Below, in pieces: positions 8,195-17,122 of a DNA stretch of 64,000 nucleotides; positions within the stretch are counted from its first letter, which is position 1, and every line of letters begins with the position of its first letter. A program made the translations under genes and the position numbers. The notes beneath the pieces are model-generated. The model was not told the DNA's origin and did not search any database. It worked only from the letters and a program-made list of their open reading frames with translations. This DNA comes from Candidatus Poribacteria bacterium (GTDB lineage Bacteria; Poribacteria; WGA-4E; WGA-3G). Location: positions 186,001 through 250,000 of the forward strand of contig JAJDTJ010000129.1 in the NCBI GenBank assembly GCA_022827225.1, in the 5' to 3' direction.

Positions 8195-10777
8195 TTACGC
8201 CTTTCGGAAGACGAATTCTCCGTCTTCAAAGTCAACGGCGATTGCGTCGCCGTCTTGGAAAGTGCCTTCCAACATCTGGATTGCTAACGGGTTGAGGATA
8301 TCGCGTTGGATCGTCCGACGAAGCGGGCGCGCGCCGTAGACCGGATCGAACCCGCGGTTTACGAGTTCCTCGTTTGCAGATTCAGAGAGCGTTAAGGTCA
8401 TCTCTTTCTCCGCGAAACGTTGACTCAGCTGCGTCAGTTCCAGCCCAACAATCCGTTTCAGCTCTTCGATGCCGAGTCGATCAAAGATAACCAGATCGTC
8501 AATACGGTTCAGGAACTCCGGTGGGAAATGGGTTTGTACGGCTTCCATCACCTTCCGGCGAATTTCTTTTTCATCCAAAAGTGCATCGCTAATCCACTGA
8601 CTGCCGATGTTGGAAGTCATGATGACGACCGTGTTTTTGAAATCGACGGTGCGTCCTTGTCCGTCCGTCATTCTACCATCGTCGAGCATCTGGAGCAGGA
8701 CGTTGAACACCTCTGGATGCGCCTTCTCTACCTCGTCGAGAAGGATGACACAATAGGGGTGCCGTCGGACGGCTTCGGTCAGCTGTCCACCTTCATCGTA
8801 GCCGACATATCCAGGGGGTGCACCGATCAATCGGGAGACGGTGTGCTTTTCCATGTATTCGCTCATATCAATCCGCGTCATGGCGTTCGCATCGTCGAAA
8901 AGGAATTCAGCGAGCGATTTGGCGAGATGTGTCTTACCGACCCCTGTGGGTCCCATGAAGAGGAAAGAACCGAGCGGTCGATCGGGATCACCGAGTCCGA
9001 CGCGGGCGCGGCGGATAGCGTTGGAGACAGCGCTCACAGCTTCATCTTGCCCGATCACTTGTTCGCTCAGCCGTTCTTCCATGTGGACTAGCTTCTGTGT
9101 CTCACCTTCCATGAGCCGATAAACGGGAATACCGGTCCACTTCGCCACAATTTCGGCAATGTCTTCGGCATGCACCTGTTCTTTGAGCATTTGTGTGCCT
9201 TGCGTATTCCTTTCCAGGGTGTCCCGAACAGTTTTGAGCTGCGATTCGAGTTCCGGTATTTTGCCGTACTCCAGTTCTGAGGCTCTGGCGAGATTGCCTC
9301 CGCGTTTAGCTTGCTCAGATTCGGTGCGGAGTATCTCAATTTGTTCCATCAACTCGCCAATCTTCGTCAAATTCGCTTTTTCGTTCTGCCACCTCGCTTT
9401 GAGGGCATCTGCTTGTTCTTCGAGTTCCGCGAGTTCGGCAGTCAGTTTTTCGAGACGTTGCTTTGATGCGGTGTCTTCCTCTTTCTCGAGTGCCTGTTGT
9501 TCTATCTGGAGTTGGATGATGCGGCGTTCGACCTCGTCGATTTCCTCTGGTACGCTATCAATTTCGATCCGCAGGCGCGATGCAGCCTCATCTACTAAAT
9601 CGACAGCTTTATCTGGGAGGAAACGTTCGGAGATATAACGTTTTGAAAGGGTCGCTGCTGCGACGATGGCGTTGTCTTGGATTTGTACGCCGTGATGCGT
9701 CTCATAGCGTTCCTTCAAGCCTCGCAGGATGGCGATCGTGTCTTCAACGGACGGTTCCTCGACCTGCACGGGTTGGAATCGGCGTTCTAAGGCAGCGTCC
9801 TTCTCAATATGCTTGCGATACTCGTCGAGTGTTGTCGCACCAATACACCGTAGTTCGCCGCGTGCCAGTGCCGGTTTGAGCATGTTGGATGCATCTACGG
9901 CACCCTCAGCGGCGCCTGCCCCGACAATGGTATGGAGTTCGTCGATAAAGAGGACGACCTGTCCTTCCGCCTGCTCGACATCGGCAAGAACGGCTTTTAA
10001 ACGGTCTTCAAATTCACCTCGGTATTTACTTCCTGCGATCAGGGCGCCGAGATCAAGGGCGATGAGCCGTTTATCCCTGAGGCTTTCTGGGACATCTCCA
10101 TCAGCGATACGTTGTGCTAATCCCTCGACAATTGCTGTTTTTCCGACACCGGGCTCACCGATTAAGACGGGGTTGTTTTTCCGTCTGCGGGAGAGCACCT
10201 GCATAACGCGTCGGATTTCGTCATCGCGTCCGATAACCGGATCGAGTTTACCTGAGATCGCCTCTTGCGTGAGATCCCTACCGAATCGGGTGAGTGCTTG
10301 GTACTTATCCTCTGGATTTTGATCTGTTATCCGTTGGTTACCCCGGATATCGACGAGTGCCTTGAGAATCTTGTCTTTCGTTACATGGGCTTCCCGTAGG
10401 ATTCTACCGACCTCGGTCTGTTTCGCTTCAGCAGACGCTATGAGGAGATGCTCCGTGCTAACGTATTCGTCTTTGAGTACCGTCGCTTCTTTGAAGGCAG
10501 CATCCAGTACGGATTGTAATGCCTGTGAGATACGCATTTGAGAAGCAGCACCTTGCACTTTTGGTGCCTTCTGAACGGTATTTTCCACTGCGGATGTAAT
10601 GTCAACCGTATCAACACCCAATTTCTGGAAGATTGGGACAACAATCCCATCGGGTTGATGGAGGAGTGCCAACATCAGGTGTTCGACGTTGAGTTCCGGA
10701 CTTTGGGCATCCGTCGCCAGATTCTGTGCTGTTTCCAGTGCTTCTTGTGCTTTAATTGTGAGTTTATCAAATCTCAT
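8195..10777 (-). CDS. clpB: ATP-dependent disaggregase ClpB
   Basis: 860 residues, the standard ClpB length. It rescues aggregated proteins together with DnaK/DnaJ/GrpE in the cytoplasm. The order is: Clp N-domain repeats (1-145), AAA-1 with GEPGVGKT and VLFIDELHT, the long coiled-coil middle domain (about 410-530, rich in E/Q/L/K) that separates ClpB from ClpA/ClpC, and AAA-2 with GPTGVGKTHLAK and CVILLDEVEKAHP. The C-terminal GARPLRRTIQRDI is typical. GGAGG lies 7 bases before the ATG. It stands alone; no clear heat-shock promoter was recognised. Confidence 0.97.
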   Translation of the reverse strand: MRFDKLTIKAQEALETAQNLATDAQSPELNVEHLMLALLHQPDGIVVPIFQKLGVDTVDITSAVENTVQKAPKVQGAASQMRISQALQSVLDAAFKEATVLKDEYVSTEHLLIASAEAKQTEVGRILREAHVTKDKILKALVDIRGNQRITDQNPEDKYQALTRFGRDLTQEAISGKLDPVIGRDDEIRRVMQVLSRRRKNNPVLIGEPGVGKTAIVEGLAQRIADGDVPESLRDKRLIALDLGALIAGSKYRGEFEDRLKAVLADVEQAEGQVVLFIDELHTIVGAGAAEGAVDASNMLKPALARGELRCIGATTLDEYRKHIEKDAALERRFQPVQVEEPSVEDTIAILRGLKERYETHHGVQIQDNAIVAAATLSKRYISERFLPDKAVDLVDEAASRLRIEIDSVPEEIDEVERRIIQLQIEQQALEKEEDTASKQRLEKLTAELAELEEQADALKARWQNEKANLTKIGELMEQIEILRTESEQAKRGGNLARASELEYGKIPELESQLKTVRDTLERNTQGTQMLKEQVHAEDIAEIVAKWTGIPVYRLMEGETQKLVHMEERLSEQVIGQDEAVSAVSNAIRRARVGLGDPDRPLGSFLFMGPTGVGKTHLAKSLAEFLFDDANAMTRIDMSEYMEKHTVSRLIGAPPGYVGYDEGGQLTEAVRRHPYCVILLDEVEKAHPEVFNVLLQMLDDGRMTDGQGRTVDFKNTVVIMTSNIGSQWISDALLDEKEIRRKVMEAVQTHFPPEFLNRIDDLVIFDRLGIEELKRIVGLELTQLSQRFAEKEMTLTLSESANEELVNRGFDPVYGARPLRRTIQRDILNPLAIQMLEGTFQDGDAIAVDFEDGEFVFRKA

Positions 10778-11109
10778 TATGAACCTCCAGTGTTGTATCT
10801 ATTTTGTGTGATAAATTTGCGAATGATCCTATTAACAGTAGGTAAGCAAATTTCATGCCAGTTCTGCTTTTGCCGGTGTTTTTTATTTGGATTGTGAATA
10901 TGACTGAACAGGACAGACGCAATTTTTGACTGTAGGCGGTTGTGTTAATTGTGGCAGGAGGGTGCCACTTTGGCAACCGATGTGCAGATTTGGCAAGGTT
11001 TAACACAGTGCAAACCGAATCGTCTGTGAAACGGCAATTTTCACTGAAAAACGAGAAATCTTTGGTTTTGATGCGGTGATCCTGGGGAATGTTGCAGTGT
11101 GCCAATATC
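10778..11109. other. Gene-free stretch between clpB and the IS607-type element
   Basis: About 330 bases with no supported gene. It must hold the clpB promoter (minus strand), but no convincing -35/-10 pair could be picked. Confidence 0.4.
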
Positions 11110-11159
11110 TACTAAAACCTATAAGACCTCTAAAAGTCTAAAGTTATGTAGTTTTTTAC

Positions 11160-11189
11160 TTGACAACCCTTTATATTCTATGCTACAAT
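11160..11189 (+). promoter_or_regulatory. Promoter of the IS607 tnpA, probably leaderless
   Basis: TTGACA (11160-11165), an 18-base spacer and TACAAT (11184-11189). The expected start of transcription, 7 bases after the -10, falls on the A of ATG 11196, so the mRNA would have no leader. Confidence 0.65.
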
Positions 11190-11195
11190 ATGTAT

Positions 11196-11870
11196 ATGAA
11201 TAATAGGTTTGTTAAGATTGGTGAAGCTGCTAAACTACTTGGGGTCTCCGTTCAGGCACTACGAAACTGGGAGACGGAAGGGAAGATAATGCCTTCCCAC
11301 CGCACTCCGGGTGGACAAAGAATGTATGATTTAGCAGAACTTCTTGGGGTCAACGATAAAACGTATCCTACGATTGCTTATGCCAGAGTCTCAAGCAACG
11401 ATGAAAAGGAGGATTTAGAGCGTCAGCATGCCGTCCTTGAAGCGTTTTGTCATAAAAATGGGTGGCAGACTGAAATCATAAGAGACCTTGGCAGTGGCAT
11501 GAACTATCATAAAAAAGGTTTATTACGCCTCTTTGAACTCATTGTGCAGGGTCAAATGTCCCGATTAGTCCTTACACATAAAGATAGACTTTTGAGATTC
11601 GGAGCAGACTTAATATTTCGTCTCTGCGAACTCAAAGGTATTGAAGTTGTCATTATCAATAAAGGTGAGCAACCTTCTTTTGAGGAAGAACTCACGCGAG
11701 ACGTAATGGAAATTATGACTGTATTTTCTGCGAAACTCTATGGCAGCCGCTCTCATAAGTCAAAAAAACTTGCGGAAGAAATAGAGAATATCGTATCTGA
11801 AGAAAAACTTCAAGTGGAGTTGCAGTTTGGAAGTCAATCGCACCCAACAGATAGAACTGAATCCGAATAA
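11196..11870 (+). CDS. tnpA: IS607 family serine recombinase/transposase TnpA
   Basis: 224 residues from ATG 11196; upstream in-frame starts overlap the promoter. The N terminus is a MerR-like helix-turn-helix (VKIGEAAKLLGVSVQALRNWE) that binds the element ends. Next comes a small serine-recombinase domain with nucleophile Ser66 in AYARVSS, then LERQ and the Arg-rich SRLVLTHKDRLLRFG block. This order (DNA binding before catalysis) is the IS607 hallmark. It catalyses excision and integration through a serine-DNA link. It overlaps tnpB by 44 bases. Confidence 0.9.
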   Translation: MNNRFVKIGEAAKLLGVSVQALRNWETEGKIMPSHRTPGGQRMYDLAELLGVNDKTYPTIAYARVSSNDEKEDLERQHAVLEAFCHKNGWQTEIIRDLGSGMNYHKKGLLRLFELIVQGQMSRLVLTHKDRLLRFGADLIFRLCELKGIEVVIINKGEQPSFEEELTRDVMEIMTVFSAKLYGSRSHKSKKLAEEIENIVSEEKLQVELQFGSQSHPTDRTESE

Positions 11871-12918
11871 CAAGCAATCTACGCTCATGGGACAGCACGC
11901 AGGGTATGCCCGTGTTGCGTTCAACTTTGCTTTGTCGTCTTTCAAAGTTGGGCTGGACACTGACGAGTGGCGAACCTACGTGGACATAAAACGTGAGTTT
12001 AACGCTGTTAAGTATGATAAGTTTCACTGGTGTTCTGAACTCTCCCAAAATGCGTCCAAAAACGCGATTCACAACTTCGGTGATGCGGTAACTCGTTGGA
12101 AGAAAGGACAAAATAGTTTCCCGACCTATAAGAAACGATCTGATAGAATATCCTATCAAGCAGACAATGGAACAGGAACTGTTGAAGTCTACAAAAAGCG
12201 TATCAAGTTGCCGAAAATCGGTTGGGTTCGCATGCGTGAAGAACTTCGCTATACGGGTGAAATCAGTAGAGTTGTCGTATCTAAACGCAATGGTAAATGG
12301 TTCGCTTCCATACTCGTGCGGTGTGATAGCAATAACTATAAACACCAACCGCCTTTGTTTGACGATAAGCAACCGATAGGCATTGATGTCGGTATCAATA
12401 CGCTTGCGACGTGTTCTAATGGCGATACTTATGAGAATCCACGTCCTCTGAAACGCTATGAGCGGAAGTTGGCACGTGCGAACCGTTCTCTTTCTCGTAA
12501 AGTGCTTGGTTCGCAGAATTGGCAGAAAGCGAAGAAACGGCTTGGCAATGTTCATTATCGGATCGCTTGTATCCGCGAAGATGCCCACCACCAAGCAACG
12601 ACAAAGATTCTTCGCAAAGCGAGTGCTATCGGTATTGAGACACTGAATATCAGTGGACTCCTAAAGAACCGAAAACTTGCCAAAGCACTATCAGATTCGG
12701 CACTCTCACGCTTTCTAACTATGCTGAGATATAAAGCGGATAGACGTGGGATACCGATAACTGAAGCGGATCAGTTCTTTGCGTCGAGTAAGACGTGTAG
12801 CAGTTGCGGACATAAGAAGAAAGCCCTAACACTTTCGGATCGCACTTATCACTGTGCCGAGTGCGGTTTAGATATTGACCGCGATTTGAATGCTGCTATC
12901 AATTTGTGTCCGGCTTGA
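11827..12918 (+). CDS. tnpB: TnpB RNA-guided endonuclease of the IS607 element
   Basis: 363 residues. The RuvC residues are all visible: Asp187 in GIDVGINTLAT, Glu271 in GIETLNISGL and Asp353 in DRDLNAAINL. A zinc ribbon (Cys324, 327, 343, 346) sits between the last two. TnpB proteins of this type cut DNA next to the element target, guided by an omega RNA from the element right end, which favours retention of the element. The complete active site suggests it is functional. Translation is probably coupled to tnpA. Confidence 0.92.
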   Translation: MEVNRTQQIELNPNNKQSTLMGQHAGYARVAFNFALSSFKVGLDTDEWRTYVDIKREFNAVKYDKFHWCSELSQNASKNAIHNFGDAVTRWKKGQNSFPTYKKRSDRISYQADNGTGTVEVYKKRIKLPKIGWVRMREELRYTGEISRVVVSKRNGKWFASILVRCDSNNYKHQPPLFDDKQPIGIDVGINTLATCSNGDTYENPRPLKRYERKLARANRSLSRKVLGSQNWQKAKKRLGNVHYRIACIREDAHHQATTKILRKASAIGIETLNISGLLKNRKLAKALSDSALSRFLTMLRYKADRRGIPITEADQFFASSKTCSSCGHKKKALTLSDRTYHCAECGLDIDRDLNAAINLCPA

Positions 12919-13035
12919 CTTTTAACCGTCGCCACGAGTTGCGAGGAGACGTAAAACGCTTGTGGAGTCCGTGTAAGACCTCAAATGTGAGTGCGGTGGA
13001 CGTTGAAGCAGGAAGTAGACACAAAACACAATCTC
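12870..13035 (+). ncRNA. Probable omega (right-end) RNA of the IS607 TnpB
   Basis: The non-coding stretch after tnpB contains GGACGTTGAAGCAGGAAG, a sequence type common at the 3' part of TnpB omega RNAs, with several short complementary blocks. By family rule the RNA overlaps the end of tnpB and runs to the right end, with the guide taken from flanking DNA. The 5' limit is a guess. Confidence 0.5.
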
Positions 13036-13150
13036 CTGTAGGTTTTTATAGGTTCTTGAGGTTTTGATAGGTTCTACACAACGGTTCATAGATTGAACCG
13101 ACAATATCGCCGATAATAGCGCCGAGCATATCTCTGTCCTTATAAAGCAG

Positions 13151-13182
13151 TGTAGGGCTGAGGTATAAAACCTCGCCCTACA
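13151..13182. repeat. GTAGGGC/GCCCTAC palindrome
   Basis: TGTAGGGC and GAGG pair with CCTC and GCCCTACA around an A/T loop, with one bulged T. It sits 24 bases past the stop of the LamG gene on the minus strand and may terminate that transcript. It is one of several related palindromes in the window. Confidence 0.55.
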
Positions 13183-13205
13183 ATTTCAAGGAAATAAAAT
13201 ACCTT

Positions 13206-14042
13206 TTATTGACGTGTCCGCTGTGCTTTAATACTCGCCCAGGTTGTGGTAAATTTGCCTTGCGGTTCAACGCTGACAACAGCTGCTGCGTACTCCGCAA
13301 AATCGGATTCATCGAAAGCGGAATTGTAGACGACCACTTCGTCGATTGCGCCACCGAAGTAGTGAATGTCAGTGCCTGAACCATCTTCATCGTGGAAAAC
13401 GGCATTGGCATTGACATGTGCGATCCCGATATCGTCGCCGTGTCCGTAGAGTCCGCCGCCATCTTCGCTGGCGATGAGTTCACCGTTAAGCCACATCTCG
13501 AATTTACCGGGTTCAACCGCGGCATCTGCCTCACGGATAACCAAGCCGACGTGGTACCATACACCGGACTCTACTGGTGCAGAAGGGAAAGCACCGGGCC
13601 ACTGGTATTCGGCACGGTTCCAACCGGCGACATAAACCTGTCCATCAAAGACATTGATGACAAGCCCGCGTGTCCGTCCGCCTTCTTCAAAGATCGTCTG
13701 TTTCTGTTCGGTAACACTGACATCAGTGCAGTTAAAGTAGGCAGCGATCGTTCGGTCGGTGTAGAAATTAGGTTGTGCGATGGTATTGATACCTACGGAA
13801 TCCGGGAGTTTGACACCATCATCGACCCCATCAAAAAGCAGTGCTGTACCAACAACGCCGTCAACGACTTGTGGGTCTCCGACGATGTTTCCGTTTAAGC
13901 CTTTTCCGGAGGTGTCTGCGGCATCGCCGTTGTCAAAATTCCATTCCCCTTCAAGCGTGGCTTCGTCTTTCGCAGCATAAGAAATCGCGGCTACGAACAT
14001 AAATAAGACACTCAAAAGAAAAATAAAACGATATTTTACCAT
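13206..14042 (-). CDS. Secreted LamG-fold protein (paralogue 1)
   Basis: 278 residues. A signal peptide (residues 1-23, ending ISYAA) is followed by one concanavalin/LamG jelly-roll domain: EGEWNFDNGDAADTSGKGLNGN..., ALLFDGVDDGVKLP, WYHVGLVIRE, MWLNGELI and FGGAIDEVVVYNSAF. Such domains bind carbohydrates or mediate adhesion. The C terminus carries a tail, VEPQGKFTTTW...KAQRT, shared with the next gene. AAGGAG precedes the ATG. It is a tandem duplicate of the neighbouring gene, 57 bases apart. Confidence 0.85.
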   Translation of the reverse strand: MVKYRFIFLLSVLFMFVAAISYAAKDEATLEGEWNFDNGDAADTSGKGLNGNIVGDPQVVDGVVGTALLFDGVDDGVKLPDSVGINTIAQPNFYTDRTIAAYFNCTDVSVTEQKQTIFEEGGRTRGLVINVFDGQVYVAGWNRAEYQWPGAFPSAPVESGVWYHVGLVIREADAAVEPGKFEMWLNGELIASEDGGGLYGHGDDIGIAHVNANAVFHDEDGSGTDIHYFGGAIDEVVVYNSAFDESDFAEYAAAVVSVEPQGKFTTTWASIKAQRTRQ

Positions 14043-14099
14043 TGTAGTATATCTCCTTTATAGGTTGTTATTTTTAAAACCTCAAGTTTGGTTTTGGGG

Positions 14100-14933
14100 C
14101 TATTTCTGTGTACGTTGGGCTTTTAGGTGTGCCCAAGTCGTTGTGAATTTGCCTTGTGGTTCAACGCTTAAGCCTTGTGAGGCTTTGCTAAAATCACCTG
14201 CGTCGAAAGGGGAACCGTAAACGACGACTTCGTCAATTAAACCGTCAAACCAATCAATATTAGTGCCACTGCCGCCTTCATCGTGATAGACAGCGTTCTG
14301 ATTGGTGAATCCGATCCCGGTGTCGTCGCCGTGTGCGTGGAGTTGACCGCCATCCGTCTTGTCAACCAGTTTGCCATCAAGCCACATCTCAAACTTGTCC
14401 TTTTCTACTTTACCGGATGCGTTGCGAATGACCAAGCCGACATGATACCAACGTTTCGACTTAACTTCGGCGGAGAGCCATTCACCGTTCCAGTTATATT
14501 CAGCGCGATTCCAACCGCCGACATAGACACTACCGTCGAATACATAAATAACTAAACCACGTGTGCGTCCACCCTCTTCAAAAATCACCTGTTTCCGACT
14601 GTCAATTCCGACGTCATCGCAGTTGAAGTATGCAGCGACCGTTCGGTCGGTATAGGGGCCGGCGGTATTAATGTCTGCGGAATCTGGGATTTTTATGCCG
14701 TCATCTTCACCGTTGAAATCTAAAGCTTTTCCAACAATGCCGCCAACGGATTTAGGGTCTCCAACAAAGTTACCGTTGAGTCCTTTTTTGGAACTATCTT
14801 TGGCAGTGCCGTCGTCAAAAGTCCAATTTCCAGCGACGGTTGCTTCATCGCGTTGCGCGTCCGCCGACATAATCGGCAGCAGTGCGCATAAGAGTAGAAC
14901 AATGCTTCCTGTGCAAATCACACCTCGAATCAT
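14100..14933 (-). CDS. Secreted LamG-fold protein (paralogue 2)
   Basis: 277 residues, closely similar to the preceding gene along its whole length. It has a signal peptide ending MSADAQ, a LamG jelly-roll (GNWTFDDGTAKDSSKKGLNGN, ALDFNGEDDGIKIP, WYHVGLVIRN, MWLDGKLVD, WFDGLIDEVVVY) and the same VEPQGKFTTTW...KAQRT tail. AAGGAGG lies 7 bases before the ATG. The conserved tail outside the fold may be a surface-sorting or partner-binding signal, which is inference. Confidence 0.85.
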   Translation of the reverse strand: MIRGVICTGSIVLLLCALLPIMSADAQRDEATVAGNWTFDDGTAKDSSKKGLNGNFVGDPKSVGGIVGKALDFNGEDDGIKIPDSADINTAGPYTDRTVAAYFNCDDVGIDSRKQVIFEEGGRTRGLVIYVFDGSVYVGGWNRAEYNWNGEWLSAEVKSKRWYHVGLVIRNASGKVEKDKFEMWLDGKLVDKTDGGQLHAHGDDTGIGFTNQNAVYHDEGGSGTNIDWFDGLIDEVVVYGSPFDAGDFSKASQGLSVEPQGKFTTTWAHLKAQRTQK

Positions 14934-15112
14934 TCAAAACCTCCTTACAAATTCCATTTCTATTGTTTTGAAATTCAATCTGTTAGTGGGATATATCTTA
15001 GTATCAAATATGTTAAACACGTAACTTGTGCTCAATTATTGAAAATTAGCGGAATTTTGTCAACAAAAAAATGTTAATTTTCGATAAAGATACAATTTTC
15101 GTCTATAATTTC

Positions 15113-15478
15113 CTAACGAGAACTGTAGTAACCGAGAAAAGCGATGTCCCGTAAACCTCGGAAGAGTTTTCGTCGGATCCCGAAGCGACTCTTTGCCCAA
15201 GTCTCTATATATCGTTCCGCATCCCGCGAATCAAGTTTCGTAAATTGACGCGTCTTTCCAATAAAGAGCGGTGGTCCCCACTGGAATAGGTGTAAACCGA
15301 AACGGAGTTGCGTTTGCAGTGTCTTCGGCAACTGTTTAACAAACGCATCAATAGTGATAATGGGTACATCCAACATTGCATCGTGTGGGACCCCGACCAT
15401 ATATGCACTTAGAGATCTGAGGATCTCATGCTCAGACTGTGTGAAAAAGTAGGTGGTACTTGGTCTTGTTTTAGACAT
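15113..15478 (-). CDS. Small-subunit-like protein of GMC-type dehydrogenases (gluconate 2-dehydrogenase subunit 3-like)
   Basis: 121 residues from ATG 15478, which overlaps the stop of the upstream isomerase gene by 8 bases. The pattern TQSEHEILRSL...PKTLQTQLRFGLHLFQWGP, FTKLDSRDAERYIETWAKS, RGLRDIAFLGYY matches the small helical protein that accompanies, or is fused to, GMC oxidoreductases. The large FAD subunit is not next to it. The coupling to a sugar isomerase suggests a sugar-oxidation context. The family assignment is from recalled motif similarity. Confidence 0.6.
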   Translation of the reverse strand: MSKTRPSTTYFFTQSEHEILRSLSAYMVGVPHDAMLDVPIITIDAFVKQLPKTLQTQLRFGLHLFQWGPPLFIGKTRQFTKLDSRDAERYIETWAKSRFGIRRKLFRGLRDIAFLGYYSSR

Positions 15479-16394
15479 CAGATCGTTCAGGCGACTGTGA
15501 TAAGGATTCACACAATTCGCGTGCCTCTATAACGGGTTCCGCCTCACACGGACGAATTTCCAACACCTTTAAGATGTCCGAAGGCAGTTGCTTGAAGATT
15601 TCGTCCCATTCAAGGTCTCCGGTGCCTGGCGGATGATACGCCTCAAGACCTTGAAGGTCGTGTAGATTTACACCGATGAGATGCTCCGCGTAATCCGTAA
15701 GCCATCTATCCGCCCAACAGAGACCGAGTCTTTCCTGCCTTGCTGCGTGTGCGACATCGTGCCAATAACGCATCGGACTCCCATAAAATTCTGCGAAAAA
15801 CAGTCCGATTTCATCAAAATTCGGGATTTGATAGTAGTGTGGACGATTCTCAATCGCGATACAGAGTTCCATCCGTAGTGCATGTTCGTTTAATTCGTCA
15901 AGACTCCGTAAGACAGCATCGTGATGTTTCGCCTCCTTCCGTTTCCGCCATTCCGTGGCTTCTGTCACTTTTTGGCTGAAGGCTTCAAACTCGCGTTCGC
16001 CATAGGTATACAGATCCGTCATCAGATATGACCGGTCATAAGTGTCAACTTCGCCGAGGTGGAGGACGACGATCGGAATTTCCAGGTCAAGTGCGAGTTC
16101 CATCGTTTGGACGGTGCGTCGAATAGCCTCCTTTCGTTCGTCTGTATTGAGACTCGAAAGTAGGAGTTTGTCCTTTTCTGCGTCTACCTGCGATGTTTCT
16201 GGTAGAATCGGACAAAAGTTATGGATGGAGCATGGTGGATTTTCACGGAGGGACGGCTTGAGCTGCTCCATCTGATCCTGTGTGAGATGCCTGCTGAGTT
16301 CGAGTGTTTCAAAACCGAGGTTTTTGAGTTCATCGAACAGGGCTGCACCGTCCTGCTGCTTCAAGGCGTTCCATAGTGTTGAGATTGCTAACAT
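15471..16394 (-). CDS. Sugar phosphate isomerase/epimerase-like TIM barrel
   Basis: 307 residues with the AP-endonuclease-2/xylose-isomerase-like barrel. Metal-ligand positions seen are SIHNFCP, VVLHLGEVD, CIAIENRPH, WADRW, GVNLHDLQG and LEIRPCE. Enzymes of this fold isomerise or epimerise sugars or inositols; the substrate is not deducible. It lacks a clear ribosome site at the ATG; a 14-base tandem repeat lies directly upstream. The downstream small-subunit gene overlaps its stop. Confidence 0.75.
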   Translation of the reverse strand: MLAISTLWNALKQQDGAALFDELKNLGFETLELSRHLTQDQMEQLKPSLRENPPCSIHNFCPILPETSQVDAEKDKLLLSSLNTDERKEAIRRTVQTMELALDLEIPIVVLHLGEVDTYDRSYLMTDLYTYGEREFEAFSQKVTEATEWRKRKEAKHHDAVLRSLDELNEHALRMELCIAIENRPHYYQIPNFDEIGLFFAEFYGSPMRYWHDVAHAARQERLGLCWADRWLTDYAEHLIGVNLHDLQGLEAYHPPGTGDLEWDEIFKQLPSDILKVLEIRPCEAEPVIEARELCESLSQSPERSDV

Positions 16395-16397
16395 TTT

Positions 16398-16425
16398 GGC
16401 TATTGGCTTTCGGCTATCGGCTTTC
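16398..16425. repeat. Two tandem copies of a 14-base repeat
   Basis: GGCTATTGGCTTTC followed directly by GGCTATCGGCTTTC, one mismatch. It lies immediately upstream of the isomerase start (minus strand), in the place of the expected ribosome site. Confidence 0.6.
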
Positions 16426-16492
16426 AGTAAGACAATTTTACTGACGGATACTTTTTAGTCCATTGAAAGGTATAATGACACACTCGGTGTCT

Positions 16493-17122
16493 CTACTGCT
16501 TTACGATTACTTTTCGTCCTTTGACTTTTAGTTTCCCTTCGGCGTACCATTTGATCACTTGTGGATATAGTTTATGTTCCTCAACCTGAATTCGGTTGTG
16601 TAAGCTCGCTTCATCGTCGGTGTCCAGGACTGGGACAACTGCCTGCGTGATAATGGGACCCGTGTCTACGCCTTCATCAACGAAGTGGACGGTGACACCG
16701 GTGAATTTTACGCCATAAGCTAACGTATCCGCGACGGGGTGTGCGCCCGGGAATGCTGGCAGAAGTGTCGGATGGACATTGATAATACGGTTTCTGTATT
16801 TTCGGACGAAAGGCGGTTGGAACAATTTCATAAATCCTGCGAGGACAACGAGTTCTGCGGTATGGTGTTCAATGAGCCTCGATATTTCGGCATCAAAATC
16901 GAGGCGATTCTCAAAATCTTGAGTTTTAACGACGTGTGTGGGTATGCTGGCGCGTTCGGCGCGCGCGAGTGCATAAGCCTTCGGTCTATCACTAATCACG
17001 ACTGCGATTTCGATTCCACTTGTTTCGTCTTGATGGAGTTGTCCAATCAAGGTTTGGAGATTTGTTCCGCTCCCTGAAACGAGGACTGCGATCTTCAATT
17101 TTGATTCTTTACCAGTATGCAT
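16493..17122 (-). CDS. purN: Phosphoribosylglycinamide formyltransferase
   Basis: 209 residues from ATG 17122, about the usual PurN length. It transfers a formyl group from 10-formyltetrahydrofolate to GAR in purine synthesis. Key features are the phosphate loop VSGSGTNLQ (15-23), LVVLAGFMK, Asn115 and His117 in INVHPTLLPAFPG, and Asp153 in DEGVDTGPII, the catalytic triad of the family. The start overlaps the end of the VWA gene by 14 bases, so it is probably translated from the same mRNA. No strong ribosome site is visible. Confidence 0.93.
   Translation of the reverse strand: MHTGKESKLKIAVLVSGSGTNLQTLIGQLHQDETSGIEIAVVISDRPKAYALARAERASIPTHVVKTQDFENRLDFDAEISRLIEHHTAELVVLAGFMKLFQPPFVRKYRNRIINVHPTLLPAFPGAHPVADTLAYGVKFTGVTVHFVDEGVDTGPIITQAVVPVLDTDDEASLHNRIQVEEHKLYPQVIKWYAEGKLKVKGRKVIVKQ

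Larger units (their letters stand above)
11110..13074 (+). mobile_element. IS607-type insertion sequence
   Basis: It contains a serine-recombinase tnpA, an overlapping tnpB and a non-coding right end. Subterminal sequences are related in inverse orientation: AACCTATAAGACCT (11116-11129) on the left and AGGTTTTTATAGGTT (13040-13054) on the right. The right end also has two direct copies of AGGTTTT(T/G)ATAGGTTC (13040-13055, 13059-13074). IS607 elements leave no long target duplication, so the exact ends are approximate. Both genes appear intact. Confidence 0.75.

Noticed and set aside
8420..10322. Several long plus-strand frames (up to 223 codons) opposite clpB
   Set aside because: They are antisense shadows of clpB with no ribosome sites or recognisable domains.
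16470..16476. Plus-strand TATAAT near 16.47 kb
   Set aside because: No plus-strand gene follows it, so it is likely a chance match.
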